A DNA stretch of 64,000 nucleotides. Source: Mycobacterium sp. IS-836. Lineage in GTDB: Bacteria; Actinomycetota; Actinomycetes; Mycobacteriales; Mycobacteriaceae. The notes below the pieces were generated by a model. It worked only from the letters and a program-made list of their open reading frames with translations. It ran no database searches and was not told where the DNA came from. Within the stretch, counting starts at the first letter, position 1. Each line of letters begins with the position of its first letter. The stretch is from positions 62,001 to 126,000 of the forward strand of contig NZ_MBEU01000068.1 in the NCBI RefSeq assembly GCF_001954275.1. The letters are read 5' to 3'. The position numbers were made by a program, and so were the translations under genes. Shown here piece after piece: positions 49,078 through 58,010 of this stretch.

Positions 49078-49413
49078 ATGGCGACCGGACGAGAGCCCTC
49101 CGAAGAAGCCGTCTCCGCGCAAGACGTGGCGGCCGCGGAACGCAGAGTCGCGGAGGCTCGCGGACGCGCCGCCCACGCGGGGCTCTCCGCCGCCCGGAGC
49201 ATCGAGGAATCGGCGCGCCAGCACGAACGGCTCGCCAGCGTGCAAGACATGTCGGTCGACCGAGGCGTCTCGCACACAGACCTGCACCGCAGGTCCGCGG
49301 ACCGGCATCGCGAAGCCGCCGCCGAGGACCGCAAGATGGCCGAGACGAAGCGCAAAGAGTCCGAAGCAGACCTGGCAATCGACCCAAACCCGCGCGCGCC
49401 GCGCAGTCGCTAG
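49078..49413 (+). CDS. Small hydrophilic helical protein of unknown function
   Basis: A 111-residue protein made of Ala, Arg, Glu, Ser and His, predicted to be a long helix or coiled coil (EAVSAQDVAAAERRVAEARG, then repeated His-Arg-Glu stretches such as HTDLHRRSADRHREAAAEDRK). No membrane segment, signal peptide or Cys. ATG 49078 is preceded by AAAGGAAGACGCC, a fair ribosome-binding site. It lies 64 bp after tRNA-Leu and before the IdeR-controlled gene. I do not recognise a family beyond mycobacterial hypothetical proteins. Confidence 0.65.
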   Translation: MATGREPSEEAVSAQDVAAAERRVAEARGRAAHAGLSAARSIEESARQHERLASVQDMSVDRGVSHTDLHRRSADRHREAAAEDRKMAETKRKESEADLAIDPNPRAPRSR

Positions 49414-49436
49414 CCCCCTCTCACCAAACCCTTGAG

Positions 49437-49465
49437 TTGACCTTTGGTTAGGCAACCCTTAGTTT
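49437..49465 (+). promoter_or_regulatory. Promoter of the siderophore-interacting protein gene
   Basis: A -35 TTGACC (49437-49442) and a -10-like TAGTTT or TTAGTT (49459-49465) frame the IdeR box exactly, about 60 bp ahead of ATG 49525. This places the operator where bound IdeR would block RNA polymerase. Confidence 0.55.
49443..49461. promoter_or_regulatory. IdeR (iron box) operator
   Basis: The 19-bp TTTGGTTAGGCAACCCTTA matches the consensus IdeR box TTAGGTTAGGCTAACCTAA at 15 of 19 positions, including the TTAGG and CC cores. It sits between the -35 and -10 of the siderophore-interacting protein gene, so the gene should be repressed when iron is plentiful. Confidence 0.75.
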
Positions 49466-49524
49466 GTGAGGGCAACTACTAGCCGAATCGGCGGCGCACG
49501 CGCCGTCACAGGAGAGGGCCGCTG

Positions 49525-50325
49525 ATGGGGCGCGGATTGCAGGGTGTGATCTTGCGGGGTTTGGGTGCCCGCGACCACGCCGCAACGGTAATCGAAACCG
49601 TCCGCATCGCACCGCATTTCGTGCGGGTGCGGATGGAGTCGCCGACGCTGTTCGAGGACGCAAAGGCTGAACCCGCGGCGTGGTTGCGGTTCTGGTTTCC
49701 CGACCCGGACGGGTCAAACACCGAGTTCCAGCGCGCCTACACGATCTCCGAGGCCGACGTCGCGACGGGCCGATTCGCGGTCGACGTCGTGCTGCACGAA
49801 CCGGCCGGCCCGGCGTCGTTGTGGGCGAGATCCGTCAAACCCGGCACGACGATCGCAGTCATGTGCCTGATGGGCTCGTCGCGTTTCGGTGTTCCCGACG
49901 AGGCGCCCACCGGCTACCTACTGATCGGGGATTCGGCATCGATCCCGGGGATGAATGGGATCGTCGAAACCGTCCCAGACGATGTCCCGATCGAGATGTA
50001 CCTCGAGCGGCACGACGACAACGACGGGCTGATCCCGCTGGCGAAGCACCCTCGGCTGCAAGTGCATTGGGTCGCGCGCCGCGACGAGAGGTCGTTGGCC
50101 GAGGCGATCGAGGGCCGCGACTGGTCGGGCTGGTATGTGTGGGCGACGCCCGAGGCCGCCACCCTCAAACACGTCCGGAGGCGGCTGCGTGACGAATTCG
50201 GACTTCGCAAGTCCGCGATACACGCCCAGGCCTACTGGAACGCCGGGCGAGCGATGGGCACCCGCCGTGGAGACAAGACGGACGCCGGCGTCGCCGGAGG
50301 CCCCCCAACCGCGGATCCGCGCTGA
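49525..50325 (+). CDS. Siderophore-interacting flavoprotein (SIP/ViuB family)
   Basis: A 266-residue FAD-binding ferric-siderophore reductase. The FAD-binding segment includes [22 protein letters not shown] with the RxYT motif, and the NAD(P)H-binding half has [21 protein letters not shown] and [22 protein letters not shown]. It releases iron from carboxymycobactin or another siderophore by reduction. ATG 49525 has GGAGAGGGCCG upstream. The IdeR box about 63 bp upstream gives iron control. In H37Rv the analogous position carries the mbt-2/irtAB iron genes, so the iron theme is kept while the genes differ. Confidence 0.9.
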   Translation: MGRGLQGVILRGLGARDHAATVIETVRIAPHFVRVRMESPTLFEDAKAEPAAWLRFWFPDPDGSNTEFQRAYTISEADVATGRFAVDVVLHEPAGPASLWARSVKPGTTIAVMCLMGSSRFGVPDEAPTGYLLIGDSASIPGMNGIVETVPDDVPIEMYLERHDDNDGLIPLAKHPRLQVHWVARRDERSLAEAIEGRDWSGWYVWATPEAATLKHVRRRLRDEFGLRKSAIHAQAYWNAGRAMGTRRGDKTDAGVAGGPPTADPR

Positions 50326-50411
50326 CTGGAGCGGCTCCCGACCGCTGCCCTTGCCGTATGCCTTACAGTTGAGCCGTCCATCGACGGTCTCGGTACGGAG
50401 GCGTGCTGCCC

Positions 50412-51488
50412 ATGAGTGCTGTGGTGTCCATTCCGCGGTATCCCGGCGACGTCACGCCCGAGTGGCTGTCGGCCGTGCTTCGCGAACGCCACCCGACTGT
50501 CGAAGTGTCGCACGTCGACGTTGTTGCGATCGGCACCGGCCAGACCGGCGCGACCTACCGGGTGACGGCCCGCTACGCGACGGATCCGGGTGATCTGCCG
50601 CAGACCTATGTGATCAAGCTGCCGGCCCAGGACGACACCGTGCGCGACCGGGTCGTCATCGGTTATCGCAGCGAGTGCGCGTTCTACTCGTCCGTGGCCG
50701 ATCGGGTGCAGGTGCCGACGCCGCGGTGCTTCTACTGCGAGATCACGGATGATGCAATGGATTTCGCCTTGCTGCTGGCCGATCAAGCGCCGGCGGTTCA
50801 GGGTGACCAGCTCGCCGGCTGCGGTGAACAAGAAGCGCGACTCGCGGCAAACGCGCTGGCCGGCCTGCACGCACCCAGCTGGTGCGACCCGGCCTGGCTG
50901 GATTTTCCGGGCATCGCATTTGGGCGCCCGGACGAGGCCGGCGCCGGCGGCATGGGCGAGGTGGCGCGGATGAGCGCCGACATCACTATCGAGAAGCTGG
51001 GCGATCGAATGAGTGCGGAAGACCGCGAAACATTCCGCACCGCAATGGGTTTGGTGGAACCGTGGCTGCTGGCCGAGTACGACCGGTTTGCCCTGTTGCA
51101 CGGGGACTATCGCCTGGACAACATGCTGTTCGATCCGGACCGTACGCGCGTCAGCGTGGTCGACTGGCAGACGCTCGGCGTGGGCCTGCCGGCCAGGGAT
51201 CTCGCCTACTTCACCGCGACAAGCCTGAATTCGCGACTGCGCGCCAGCATCGAGGGAGAGCTCGTCGCCGACTACCACCGGGCGTTAACGGGTTGCGGGG
51301 TCGCCGACTACGACCGCGAAACATGTTGGCGGGACTACCGGCTCGGCGTGCTGCAGGCGCCGCTGATCTCGGCCCTGGGGTTCGCGTTCGCGGCCGCCAC
51401 CGAGCGCGGCGACGACATGGTGCTGGCGATGCTCAGTCGCGGCTGCCAAGCAATCCGCGACCTCGGGACGCTGGAATTGCTGCGCTGA
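50412..51488 (+). CDS. APH-family phosphotransferase (acid or acyl-CoA kinase-like)
   Basis: A 358-residue kinase of the aminoglycoside-phosphotransferase fold. Lys69 (TYVIKLP) is the ATP lysine, Asp232 the catalytic base in LLHGDYRLDNMLF with Asn237, and Asp251 in VVDWQ the metal ligand. The C-terminal helices fit the subgroup found next to acyl-CoA dehydrogenases and resemble the kinase part of ACAD10/11 and LvaA. It probably phosphorylates a hydroxy acid or hydroxyacyl-CoA, not an antibiotic. Start ATG 50412 is preferred over GTG 50403. It converges, 18 bp apart, on the SDR-acyl-CoA dehydrogenase pair. Confidence 0.85.
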   Translation: MSAVVSIPRYPGDVTPEWLSAVLRERHPTVEVSHVDVVAIGTGQTGATYRVTARYATDPGDLPQTYVIKLPAQDDTVRDRVVIGYRSECAFYSSVADRVQVPTPRCFYCEITDDAMDFALLLADQAPAVQGDQLAGCGEQEARLAANALAGLHAPSWCDPAWLDFPGIAFGRPDEAGAGGMGEVARMSADITIEKLGDRMSAEDRETFRTAMGLVEPWLLAEYDRFALLHGDYRLDNMLFDPDRTRVSVVDWQTLGVGLPARDLAYFTATSLNSRLRASIEGELVADYHRALTGCGVADYDRETCWRDYRLGVLQAPLISALGFAFAAATERGDDMVLAMLSRGCQAIRDLGTLELLR

Positions 51489-51506
51489 TCTGAGCGCGGC
51501 CGGCAA

Positions 51507-52328
51507 TCAGTACTGCGTGGAGCCCTGGTCTACCCGAATCTGCGCCGCGGTGACTTTCCGCGACTCGTCGCTGGCCAGCCAGCACACGGCGTCGGCGATC
51601 TCTTCCGGCTCGGCGACCCAGTCAGGCAGAAACGGGGTGAGGACGTGGTTCAGCTGCGGATTGGTTTCCATGGCCTTGCCTATCGCCTCCACCATTTCGA
51701 TGGATCCCATCGGGGTGTTCACCGGACCCGGATGAACGCTGTTGACCCGGATCGAATGCTTGCCCAATTCGGCGGCGAAGGCGCGGGCCAGCCCGGTGAC
51801 GGCGTGCTTGCTGGCGGTGTAGTGCACCATGAACGGCTGCATTTTGGCCCCGGCCGCCGAACTGATCAGGATGATCGAGCCACCGCGACCACCCTCGATG
51901 ATCTTGTCCGCGCCGGCCATCACGGTGTTCCAGGTGCCCAGCACGTTGACGTCCATCACGTCGCGAAAGGATTCGGGCGTGATGTCGTTCCAGGCCTGCG
52001 GGGCCGCGATCCCGGCGTTGGCCACGATGATGTCCAGGCGCCCCAGTGCGGCGACCCCGTCGTCGACCGCCTTGCGGAGCCCGTCAAAATCGCGAGTGTC
52101 AACGACCGACGTCACAATCCGGCGGCCCGTTTCTTCAACCAGCCGAACCGTTTCGGCGAGGTCCTCCTCGGTCGCCGGCGGGTAGGGAACGCAGGACGGG
52201 AGCTTGCCAGCGATGTCGACGGCGATGATGTCGGCACCCTCCTGAGCCATCCGAACGGCGTGCGCCCGCCCTTGCCCGCGCGCGGCCCCGGTGATGAACG
52301 CAACCTTGCCTTCGAGTCTGCTTCTCAT
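51507..52328 (-). CDS. Mycofactocin-coupled SDR family oxidoreductase
   Basis: A 273-residue short-chain dehydrogenase. The nucleotide loop is FITGAARGQGRAHA, the catalytic Tyr-Lys is in HYTASKHAVTGLA, and IVANAGIA and ILISSAAG are in place. An insert after beta-strand 2 (AGKLPSCVPYPPATEEDLAETV) is the mark of the mycofactocin-dependent carveol-dehydrogenase-like group, whose NAD is tightly bound and re-oxidised by mycofactocin. It overlaps the acyl-CoA dehydrogenase by ATGA, so the two are co-transcribed and probably act on consecutive intermediates. Confidence 0.88.
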   Translation of the reverse strand: MRSRLEGKVAFITGAARGQGRAHAVRMAQEGADIIAVDIAGKLPSCVPYPPATEEDLAETVRLVEETGRRIVTSVVDTRDFDGLRKAVDDGVAALGRLDIIVANAGIAAPQAWNDITPESFRDVMDVNVLGTWNTVMAGADKIIEGGRGGSIILISSAAGAKMQPFMVHYTASKHAVTGLARAFAAELGKHSIRVNSVHPGPVNTPMGSIEMVEAIGKAMETNPQLNHVLTPFLPDWVAEPEEIADAVCWLASDESRKVTAAQIRVDQGSTQY

Positions 52329-53506
52329 CGCTGCGCCGCCTTGACAAGGTTCGACCCGATGATCAGCCGCTGAATCTCGCTGGTGCCCTCATAGAGCCGC
52401 AGCAGTCGCACGTCGCGGTAGATCCTTTCGACGGGCACGCCATGCATGTAGCCGCTGCCACCGTGAATCTGCACCGCGAGATCCGCTACCTTGCCGGCCA
52501 TTTCGGTGCAGAACAACTTCGCCGCCGACGGCGCGACCCGGCGGTCGCCGTTGGTGATCCACATCCGGGCCGCGTCGCGGACCAGCGCCCGACCGGCCAG
52601 CACCCCGGTCTGCTGGTCGGCGATCATCGCCTGCACCAACTGGAAGTCTCCGATCGACGTCCCGCCCTGCGTCGCGGTGGCGGCATAGGAAACCGATTCG
52701 TCGAGAGCGCGTTGCGCGGCTCCCACCGCGATCGCGGCGATGTGCACGCGGCCGCGCGCCAAAGAGGTCATCGCCGCCCGATAGCCGATGTCTTCGCTGC
52801 CGCCGATCAGCGCGTCGGCGCCCAGTCGGACGTCGTCGAAGCTGACATCGGCGGTCCACGCGCCTTCTTGGCCCATCTTGGCGTCCTTGGCGCCGACTTC
52901 GACGCCCGCGGCATCCGCGGGAACCAGGAAGACGGCGATCCCCGGGCCTTGGTCGTCGGCCGGGCGGGTGCGCGCGAACACGACGAACAGATTGGCCACG
53001 GGCGCGTTGGTGATGAAGCGCTTCTGTCCGGTGATCACCCAACCACCGCCGTCACAAACGGCCTTGGTTCGCAGGCCGGCGGGGTTCGATCCGGCGCCGG
53101 GCTCGGTCAGCGCGAAGGAGGCGACGACGTCGCCCGACGCCATTGGCTCGAGCCAGCGCTTCTTCTGCTCGTCGGTGCCGAAGCCGACGAGAACCTGCCC
53201 GGCGATGCCGTTGTTGGTGCCGAACATCGACCGCACCGCCAGCGAGGTGTAGCCCAATTCCATTGCCAGCTCGACGTCTTGGACAAGGTTGAGGCCAAGG
53301 CCGCCCCACCGCTGAGGAATGGCGTACCCGAACAAACCCATCGTCTTGGCCTGCTCGCGCAGATCGTCGGGCACCCGATCGTCGGTCAGGATCTCCTGCT
53401 CGCGCGGGATCACCGCGGTGCGGACGAAGTGACGGGTCGCCTCAAGGATCGCCTGGAAGTCCTCGTCAGAGACTTCGGGCTCTTCGTGGACTCCCGCGAC
53501 GGTCAT
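52325..53506 (-). CDS. Acyl-CoA dehydrogenase
   Basis: A 393-residue FAD flavoenzyme that oxidises acyl-CoA. Marks are the FAD-contact ASFALTEPGAGSNPAG, WVITGQKRFITNAP, DFQLVQAMIADQQ, and the C-terminal catalytic-base region RLYEGTSEIQRLIIG. ATG 53504-53506 has AAAGGAG about 9 bases upstream; the longer open frame runs into the AT-rich control region. It is the first gene of the leftward unit, transcribed away from the FabG gene, and is overlapped by the SDR gene. Confidence 0.92.
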   Translation of the reverse strand: MTVAGVHEEPEVSDEDFQAILEATRHFVRTAVIPREQEILTDDRVPDDLREQAKTMGLFGYAIPQRWGGLGLNLVQDVELAMELGYTSLAVRSMFGTNNGIAGQVLVGFGTDEQKKRWLEPMASGDVVASFALTEPGAGSNPAGLRTKAVCDGGGWVITGQKRFITNAPVANLFVVFARTRPADDQGPGIAVFLVPADAAGVEVGAKDAKMGQEGAWTADVSFDDVRLGADALIGGSEDIGYRAAMTSLARGRVHIAAIAVGAAQRALDESVSYAATATQGGTSIGDFQLVQAMIADQQTGVLAGRALVRDAARMWITNGDRRVAPSAAKLFCTEMAGKVADLAVQIHGGSGYMHGVPVERIYRDVRLLRLYEGTSEIQRLIIGSNLVKAAQR

Positions 53507-53560
53507 GCGCAGACGCTCCTTTCCTCGAATTAGGTACCCCAGCTCCCAGCACAGGATCCT

Positions 53561-53576
53561 ATATGAAATATGATAT
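53561..53576. promoter_or_regulatory. AT-rich near-palindrome in the divergent control region
   Basis: ATATGAAATATGATAT pairs with its own reverse complement at 6 of 8 symmetric positions, in a 127-bp gap (53507-53633) between two divergent catabolic units. It overlaps a -10-like TATGAT (53569-53574) for the rightward unit, and a -10-like TAGGAT lies just beyond on the other strand. It is a candidate operator, possibly for the GntR regulator encoded at 58.0 kb. Confidence 0.4.
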
Positions 53577-53633
53577 TCGGAACTCAGGGGTCCCCCTGGG
53601 AGCAAGAACGCGATTAAGGATGAGTGGTCTTCA

Positions 53634-54374
53634 GTGTCGTTGCTCAGCGGTCAGGCCGCGGTGGTCACGGGTGGTGCACAGGGTCTCGGTTTCGCTATCG
53701 CGGAGCGATTCGTCGCCGAAGGCGCGCGCGTCGTGCTCGGAGACGTGAATCTCGAGGCGACCGAAACCGCCGCCAAGCAGCTGGGCGGTGACGACGTTGC
53801 CCTGGCGGTCCGGTGCGATGTCACTCGAGCGGCCGATGTCGAGGGCCTCATCCAGACCGCGGTCGAGCGCTTCGGCGGCCTCGACATCATGGTCAACAAC
53901 GCCGGGATCACCCGCGACGCGACGATGCGCAAGATGACCGAAGAACAATTCGATCAGGTCATCGACGTGCACCTCAAAGGGACCTGGAACGGCATCCGCC
54001 TGGCGGCGGCGATCATGCGGGAAAACAAGCGCGGCGCGATCATCAACATGTCGTCGGTGTCCGGCAAGGTCGGCATGATCGGCCAGACCAACTACTCCGC
54101 GGCCAAGGCCGGGATCGTCGGGATGACCAAGGCCGCCGCGAAGGAACTCGCCTATCTGGGAGTCCGGGTGAACGTCATCGCGCCCGGCTTGATTCGCTCG
54201 GCCATGACAGAGGCTATGCCGCAACGCATTTGGGACCAGAAGGAGGCCGAGGTGCCAATGGGCCGGGCGGGGGAGCCCAGCGAGGTCGCCAGCGTCGCCT
54301 TGTTCCTGGCCTCCGATCTCTCCTCGTACATGACCGGCACCGTCATGGAAGTCACCGGCGGTCGGCACATCTGA
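53634..54374 (+). CDS. 3-oxoacyl-ACP/3-hydroxyacyl-CoA reductase-like SDR (FabG family)
   Basis: A 246-residue classical SDR. Marks are [26 protein letters not shown], the catalytic Tyr-Lys in [18 protein letters not shown] and INMSSVSGK, ending with [10 protein letters not shown]. It most likely interconverts 3-hydroxyacyl-CoA and 3-ketoacyl-CoA in a beta-oxidation-like route, next to a thiolase. Start GTG 53634; AAGGA lies 13 bases upstream, rather far. First gene of the rightward unit. Confidence 0.9.
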   Translation: MSLLSGQAAVVTGGAQGLGFAIAERFVAEGARVVLGDVNLEATETAAKQLGGDDVALAVRCDVTRAADVEGLIQTAVERFGGLDIMVNNAGITRDATMRKMTEEQFDQVIDVHLKGTWNGIRLAAAIMRENKRGAIINMSSVSGKVGMIGQTNYSAAKAGIVGMTKAAAKELAYLGVRVNVIAPGLIRSAMTEAMPQRIWDQKEAEVPMGRAGEPSEVASVALFLASDLSSYMTGTVMEVTGGRHI

Positions 54375-54396
54375 ACTCTGCCGCGAAAGGATAGCC

Positions 54397-55614
54397 ATGC
54401 GTGAAGCGGTTATTTGTGAGCCGGTACGGACGCCGATCGGCCGTTACGGCGGAATGTTCAAGTCGCAGACCGCGGTCGATCTCGGTGTCGCCGCGCTCAA
54501 AGGACTACTCGAGCGAACCGGTCTTGCGCCGGAGGCCGTACACGACGTCATCCTCGGACATTGTTATCCGAGCAGCGAGGCGCCCGCGATCGGGCGAGTG
54601 GTGGCATTGGATTCCGGTCTGCCCGTGACGGTTCCCGGCATGCAGGTCGACCGTCGCTGTGGGTCCGGCCTGCAGGCGGTGATCCAAGCGTGTCTGCAGG
54701 TGGCCAACGGTGACCACGATCTCGTCGTTGCCGGCGGATGCGAAAGCATGAGCAATGTCGCGTTCTATTCCACCGACATGCGGTGGGGTGGGGCGCGCGG
54801 GGGTATTCGTGTGCACGACGGGCTGGCTCGGGGACGCACCACGGCCGGTGGCAGGTACCACCCCGTTCCGGGCGGAATGCTGGAAACCGCCGAGAACCTG
54901 CGTCGCCAGTACGGCATTTCGCGCCAGGAGCAAGACGAGCTCGCGGTGCGCTCACACCAGCGTGCCGTGGCGGCGCAAAAGGACGGCGTCTTCGCGGAGG
55001 AGATCATCCCTGTCGCGGTCCGCAGTCGGCACGGTGAGGAACTCATCGACACCGATGAGCATCCACGCGCCGACACATCGGTCGAGTCGCTGAGCAAGCT
55101 CAAACCCGTTCTGCTGGCCGAAGATCCGGATGCGACGGTCACCGCCGGCAATTCCAGCGGACAGAACGACGCGGCATCGATGTGCGTGGTGACCACGCGC
55201 GAGAAGGCCGCAGAATATGGGCTGAGGCCATTGGTCCGCATGGTGTCGTGGGGGCTGGCGGGCGTGGCGCCGAACGTCATGGGCATCGGCCCGGTGCCCG
55301 CGACCGACGTTGCGCTCGGCAAGGCGGGCCTGCAACTGTCCGACATCGACGTCATCGAACTCAACGAAGCCTTTGCCGCACAAGCGCTTGCGGTGATGCG
55401 CGAATGGAATTTCGGCTCGGCCGACCACGACCGAACCAATCTGCACGGGTCGGGCATCTCACTGGGTCACCCGGTCGGCGCCACCGGCGGCAGGATGCTG
55501 GCATCGCTGGCGCGTGAACTGCATCGCCAGGAGGCGCGCTACGGGTTAGAGACCATGTGCATCGGCGGCGGCCAGGGGCTTGCCGCGGTCTTCGAACGGG
55601 TCGCTTCGACGTGA
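54397..55614 (+). CDS. Thiolase (acetyl-CoA C-acyltransferase)
   Basis: A 405-residue degradative thiolase. Nucleophile Cys is in VDRRCGSGLQAVIQ, the His in SLGHPVGATGGRM and the final Cys in ETMCIGGGQGLAAVFE; the NEAF box is ELNEAFAAQALAV. ATG 54397 has GAAAGG upstream. It follows the FabG gene by 22 bp and its stop overlaps the CoA-transferase start (GTGA at 55611-55614), so the genes are translationally linked. Confidence 0.93.
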   Translation: MREAVICEPVRTPIGRYGGMFKSQTAVDLGVAALKGLLERTGLAPEAVHDVILGHCYPSSEAPAIGRVVALDSGLPVTVPGMQVDRRCGSGLQAVIQACLQVANGDHDLVVAGGCESMSNVAFYSTDMRWGGARGGIRVHDGLARGRTTAGGRYHPVPGGMLETAENLRRQYGISRQEQDELAVRSHQRAVAAQKDGVFAEEIIPVAVRSRHGEELIDTDEHPRADTSVESLSKLKPVLLAEDPDATVTAGNSSGQNDAASMCVVTTREKAAEYGLRPLVRMVSWGLAGVAPNVMGIGPVPATDVALGKAGLQLSDIDVIELNEAFAAQALAVMREWNFGSADHDRTNLHGSGISLGHPVGATGGRMLASLARELHRQEARYGLETMCIGGGQGLAAVFERVAST

Positions 55615-56816
55615 GCGAGTTGCCGCTGAGCGGCCTGACCGTGGTCGAGGTGTCCAGCTTCGTCGCCGCACCGCTGTGCGGCATGACGCTGGGCCAGCTT
55701 GGCGCGCAGGTGATCCGCATCGATCCGATCGGCGGCGCCTCCGACGTCCAGCGATGGCCGCTGGCGGCGGATGGCACGTCGATCTACTGGACCGGATTGA
55801 ACAAGGGAAAACGTTCGGCCACCATCGATCTGCGCTCGGCCGAAGGCCAAGAGCTGGTCCAGCGGCTGATCGTCGAGGGCGACGGCATCGTCGTCACCAA
55901 TGCCGCGGGCTTGTCCTGGCTGAGCCATGATCAGCTGTCCGCCAAGCGTTCCGACGTGATCCACGTGCAGCTCGTCGGGCGTGGCGACGGCTCCACCGGA
56001 GTGGACTACACCGTGAACGCCGGTCTCGGATTCCCGCTGGTGACCGGACCCGCCAATCATGCCGGTCCGATCAATCATGTGCTGCCCGCCTGGGATGTGT
56101 GCTGCGGCCTGTACGCCGCACTGGCCGTCGTCACCGCCGTCCGGCGCCGCGAGCAGTCCGGGACGGGTGCGCGCGTCAGCCTGGCGCTCGAGGACGTCGC
56201 GCTGGCCACCGCGGGAAATCTGGGACTGCTGACCGAGCCGCAGGTCAACGGGACCCAACGCCCGCGATTGGGCAATGCCATCTACGGCCAATACGGCCAG
56301 GACTTCACCAGCCGTGACGATGTGGCATTCATGGTTGTCACGTTGACCGGCAGGCACTTTCGCGATCTGGTCGATGCGACGGGCACCGGCGCCGCGGTGT
56401 CGGCGCTCGCCGGGGCGCTCGGTGTGGACTTCGCCGCCGAAGGGGACCGCTATCGGTACCGTGACGCGCTCTCCGGCCTGTTCGCCACCTGGTTCGCCGA
56501 GCACACGGCCGAGGAGATCACCGCGGCATTGTCGAACACCACCGTCCTGTTCGAGCGATACCGCACGTTCGCGGAGGCCGCGGAACACCCCAAAGTGACC
56601 GCAAATCCGCTTTTTTCGCGGCTGCATCAACCCGGTGTCGGGGACTATTTCGCCCCCGGCTTGCCGGTGTCGTTCGACGGCACCCATCCCGCCAGCGCGC
56701 CCGCGCCCACCCTGGGGCAAGACACCCCCGACCTGCTCGCGCAGCGCCTGGGACTGACCCCGGCCGAAATCGAGCGCTTGACAAGCACCAACACGATAGG
56801 GAACGACAGCCCATGA
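55611..56816 (+). CDS. Class III (CaiB/BaiF family) CoA-transferase
   Basis: A 401-residue CoA-transferase. The N-terminal block LSGLTVVEVSSFVAAPLCGMTLGQLGAQVIRIDPIGG is characteristic, followed by NKGKRSATIDLRSAEGQELVQRL. It would move CoA from a donor such as an acyl-CoA intermediate onto a substrate acid, the entry step of a pathway. The start GTG 55611 overlaps the thiolase stop and the end overlaps the next dehydrogenase by ATGA. Confidence 0.9.
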   Translation: MSELPLSGLTVVEVSSFVAAPLCGMTLGQLGAQVIRIDPIGGASDVQRWPLAADGTSIYWTGLNKGKRSATIDLRSAEGQELVQRLIVEGDGIVVTNAAGLSWLSHDQLSAKRSDVIHVQLVGRGDGSTGVDYTVNAGLGFPLVTGPANHAGPINHVLPAWDVCCGLYAALAVVTAVRRREQSGTGARVSLALEDVALATAGNLGLLTEPQVNGTQRPRLGNAIYGQYGQDFTSRDDVAFMVVTLTGRHFRDLVDATGTGAAVSALAGALGVDFAAEGDRYRYRDALSGLFATWFAEHTAEEITAALSNTTVLFERYRTFAEAAEHPKVTANPLFSRLHQPGVGDYFAPGLPVSFDGTHPASAPAPTLGQDTPDLLAQRLGLTPAEIERLTSTNTIGNDSP

Positions 56817-58006
56817 CCAGACTCGCGCAAACGCTCGGCCTGACGGAATTTCAGACCGAAATCATCGCTACCGTACGGCAATTCGTCGACAAGGAAGTCA
56901 TTCCCAACGCGCCGGAACTCGAGCGCGCCGACACCTACCCACAGGAAATCGTCGACCAGATGCGCGAGATGGGTCTGTTCGGACTGATGATTCCGCAGGA
57001 GTACGGCGGCCTGGGGGAGTCGCTGCTCACATACGCGCTCTGCGTCGAGGAGCTGGCACGCGGTTGGATGAGCGTGTCCGGGGTGCTCAACACCCACTTC
57101 ATCGTGGCGTACATGCTGCGTCAGCACGCCACCGACGAGCAGAAGCAACGGTTCCTGCCGCGCATGGCGATCGGCGAATCCCGCGGCGCGTTCTCGATGT
57201 CGGAGCCCGAGCTGGGCTCCGACGTGGCCGCGATCCGCACCCGGGCCAAGCGGAATTCCGACGGCACCTACAGCATCGACGGCCAGAAGATGTGGCTGAC
57301 CAACGGCGCGACGTCGACACTCGTGGCCGTGCTGGTGCGCACCGACGAAGGTTCGGACAAGCCACACCGTAACCTGACCGCGTTTCTTGTCGAGAAACCC
57401 GTCGGTTTTGGTGAAGTCGTGCCGGGCCTGACGATTCCCGGCAAGATCGACAAACTCGGCTACAAGGGCATCGAAACCACCGAGCTCATCTTCGACGGCT
57501 ACCGGGCGAGCGCCGACGACATTCTCGGTGGCACACCGGGGCAGGGATTTTTCCAGATGATGGACGGCATCGAGGTCGGCCGGGTCAACGTGTCGGCACG
57601 AGCCTGCGGCATCGGAATCCGCGCCTTCGAACTCGCCGTACGTTACGCGCAGCAACGCCATACCTTCGGCAAGCCGATCGCCGAGCACCAGGCCATCGCG
57701 TTCCAGCTGGCCGAGATGGCGACCAAAGTCGAAGCCGCACACCTGATGATGGTCAACGCGGCGCGGCTGAAGGACTCGGGAGAACGCAACGACGTCGCCG
57801 CCGGCATGGCCAAATACCTTGCCAGCGAATACTGTTCGGAGGTCACGCAGCAGAGCTTCCGGATTCACGGCGGCTACGGCTATTCCAAGGAATACGAGAT
57901 CGAGCGGCTGATGCGCGATGCGCCGTTCCTGCTCATCGGCGAAGGAACCAGCGAGATCCAGAAGTCCATCATCAGCAAGCGATTGCTCGCCGAGTATCAG
58001 GTGTGA
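56813..58006 (+). CDS. Acyl-CoA dehydrogenase, second copy in block
   Basis: A 397-residue flavoenzyme related to the one at 52.3-53.5 kb but clearly different. Marks are GAFSMSEPELGSDVAAIRTRA, QKMWLTNGATS, HTFGKPIAEHQAIAFQLAEM and the C-terminal catalytic Glu region LLIGEGTSEIQKSIIS. ATG 56813 is coupled to the CoA-transferase. It is followed by a GntR regulator 5 bp downstream. The pairing with a CoA-transferase suggests a short or branched acyl-CoA substrate, which is inference. Confidence 0.92.
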   Translation: MTRLAQTLGLTEFQTEIIATVRQFVDKEVIPNAPELERADTYPQEIVDQMREMGLFGLMIPQEYGGLGESLLTYALCVEELARGWMSVSGVLNTHFIVAYMLRQHATDEQKQRFLPRMAIGESRGAFSMSEPELGSDVAAIRTRAKRNSDGTYSIDGQKMWLTNGATSTLVAVLVRTDEGSDKPHRNLTAFLVEKPVGFGEVVPGLTIPGKIDKLGYKGIETTELIFDGYRASADDILGGTPGQGFFQMMDGIEVGRVNVSARACGIGIRAFELAVRYAQQRHTFGKPIAEHQAIAFQLAEMATKVEAAHLMMVNAARLKDSGERNDVAAGMAKYLASEYCSEVTQQSFRIHGGYGYSKEYEIERLMRDAPFLLIGEGTSEIQKSIISKRLLAEYQV

Positions 58007-58010
58007 GGCG

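Noticed and set aside
50412-51488. Reading the APH-family gene as an aminoglycoside resistance gene
   Set aside because: It sits in a lipid or acid catabolic block and resembles the kinases linked to acyl-CoA dehydrogenases; nothing points to drug resistance.
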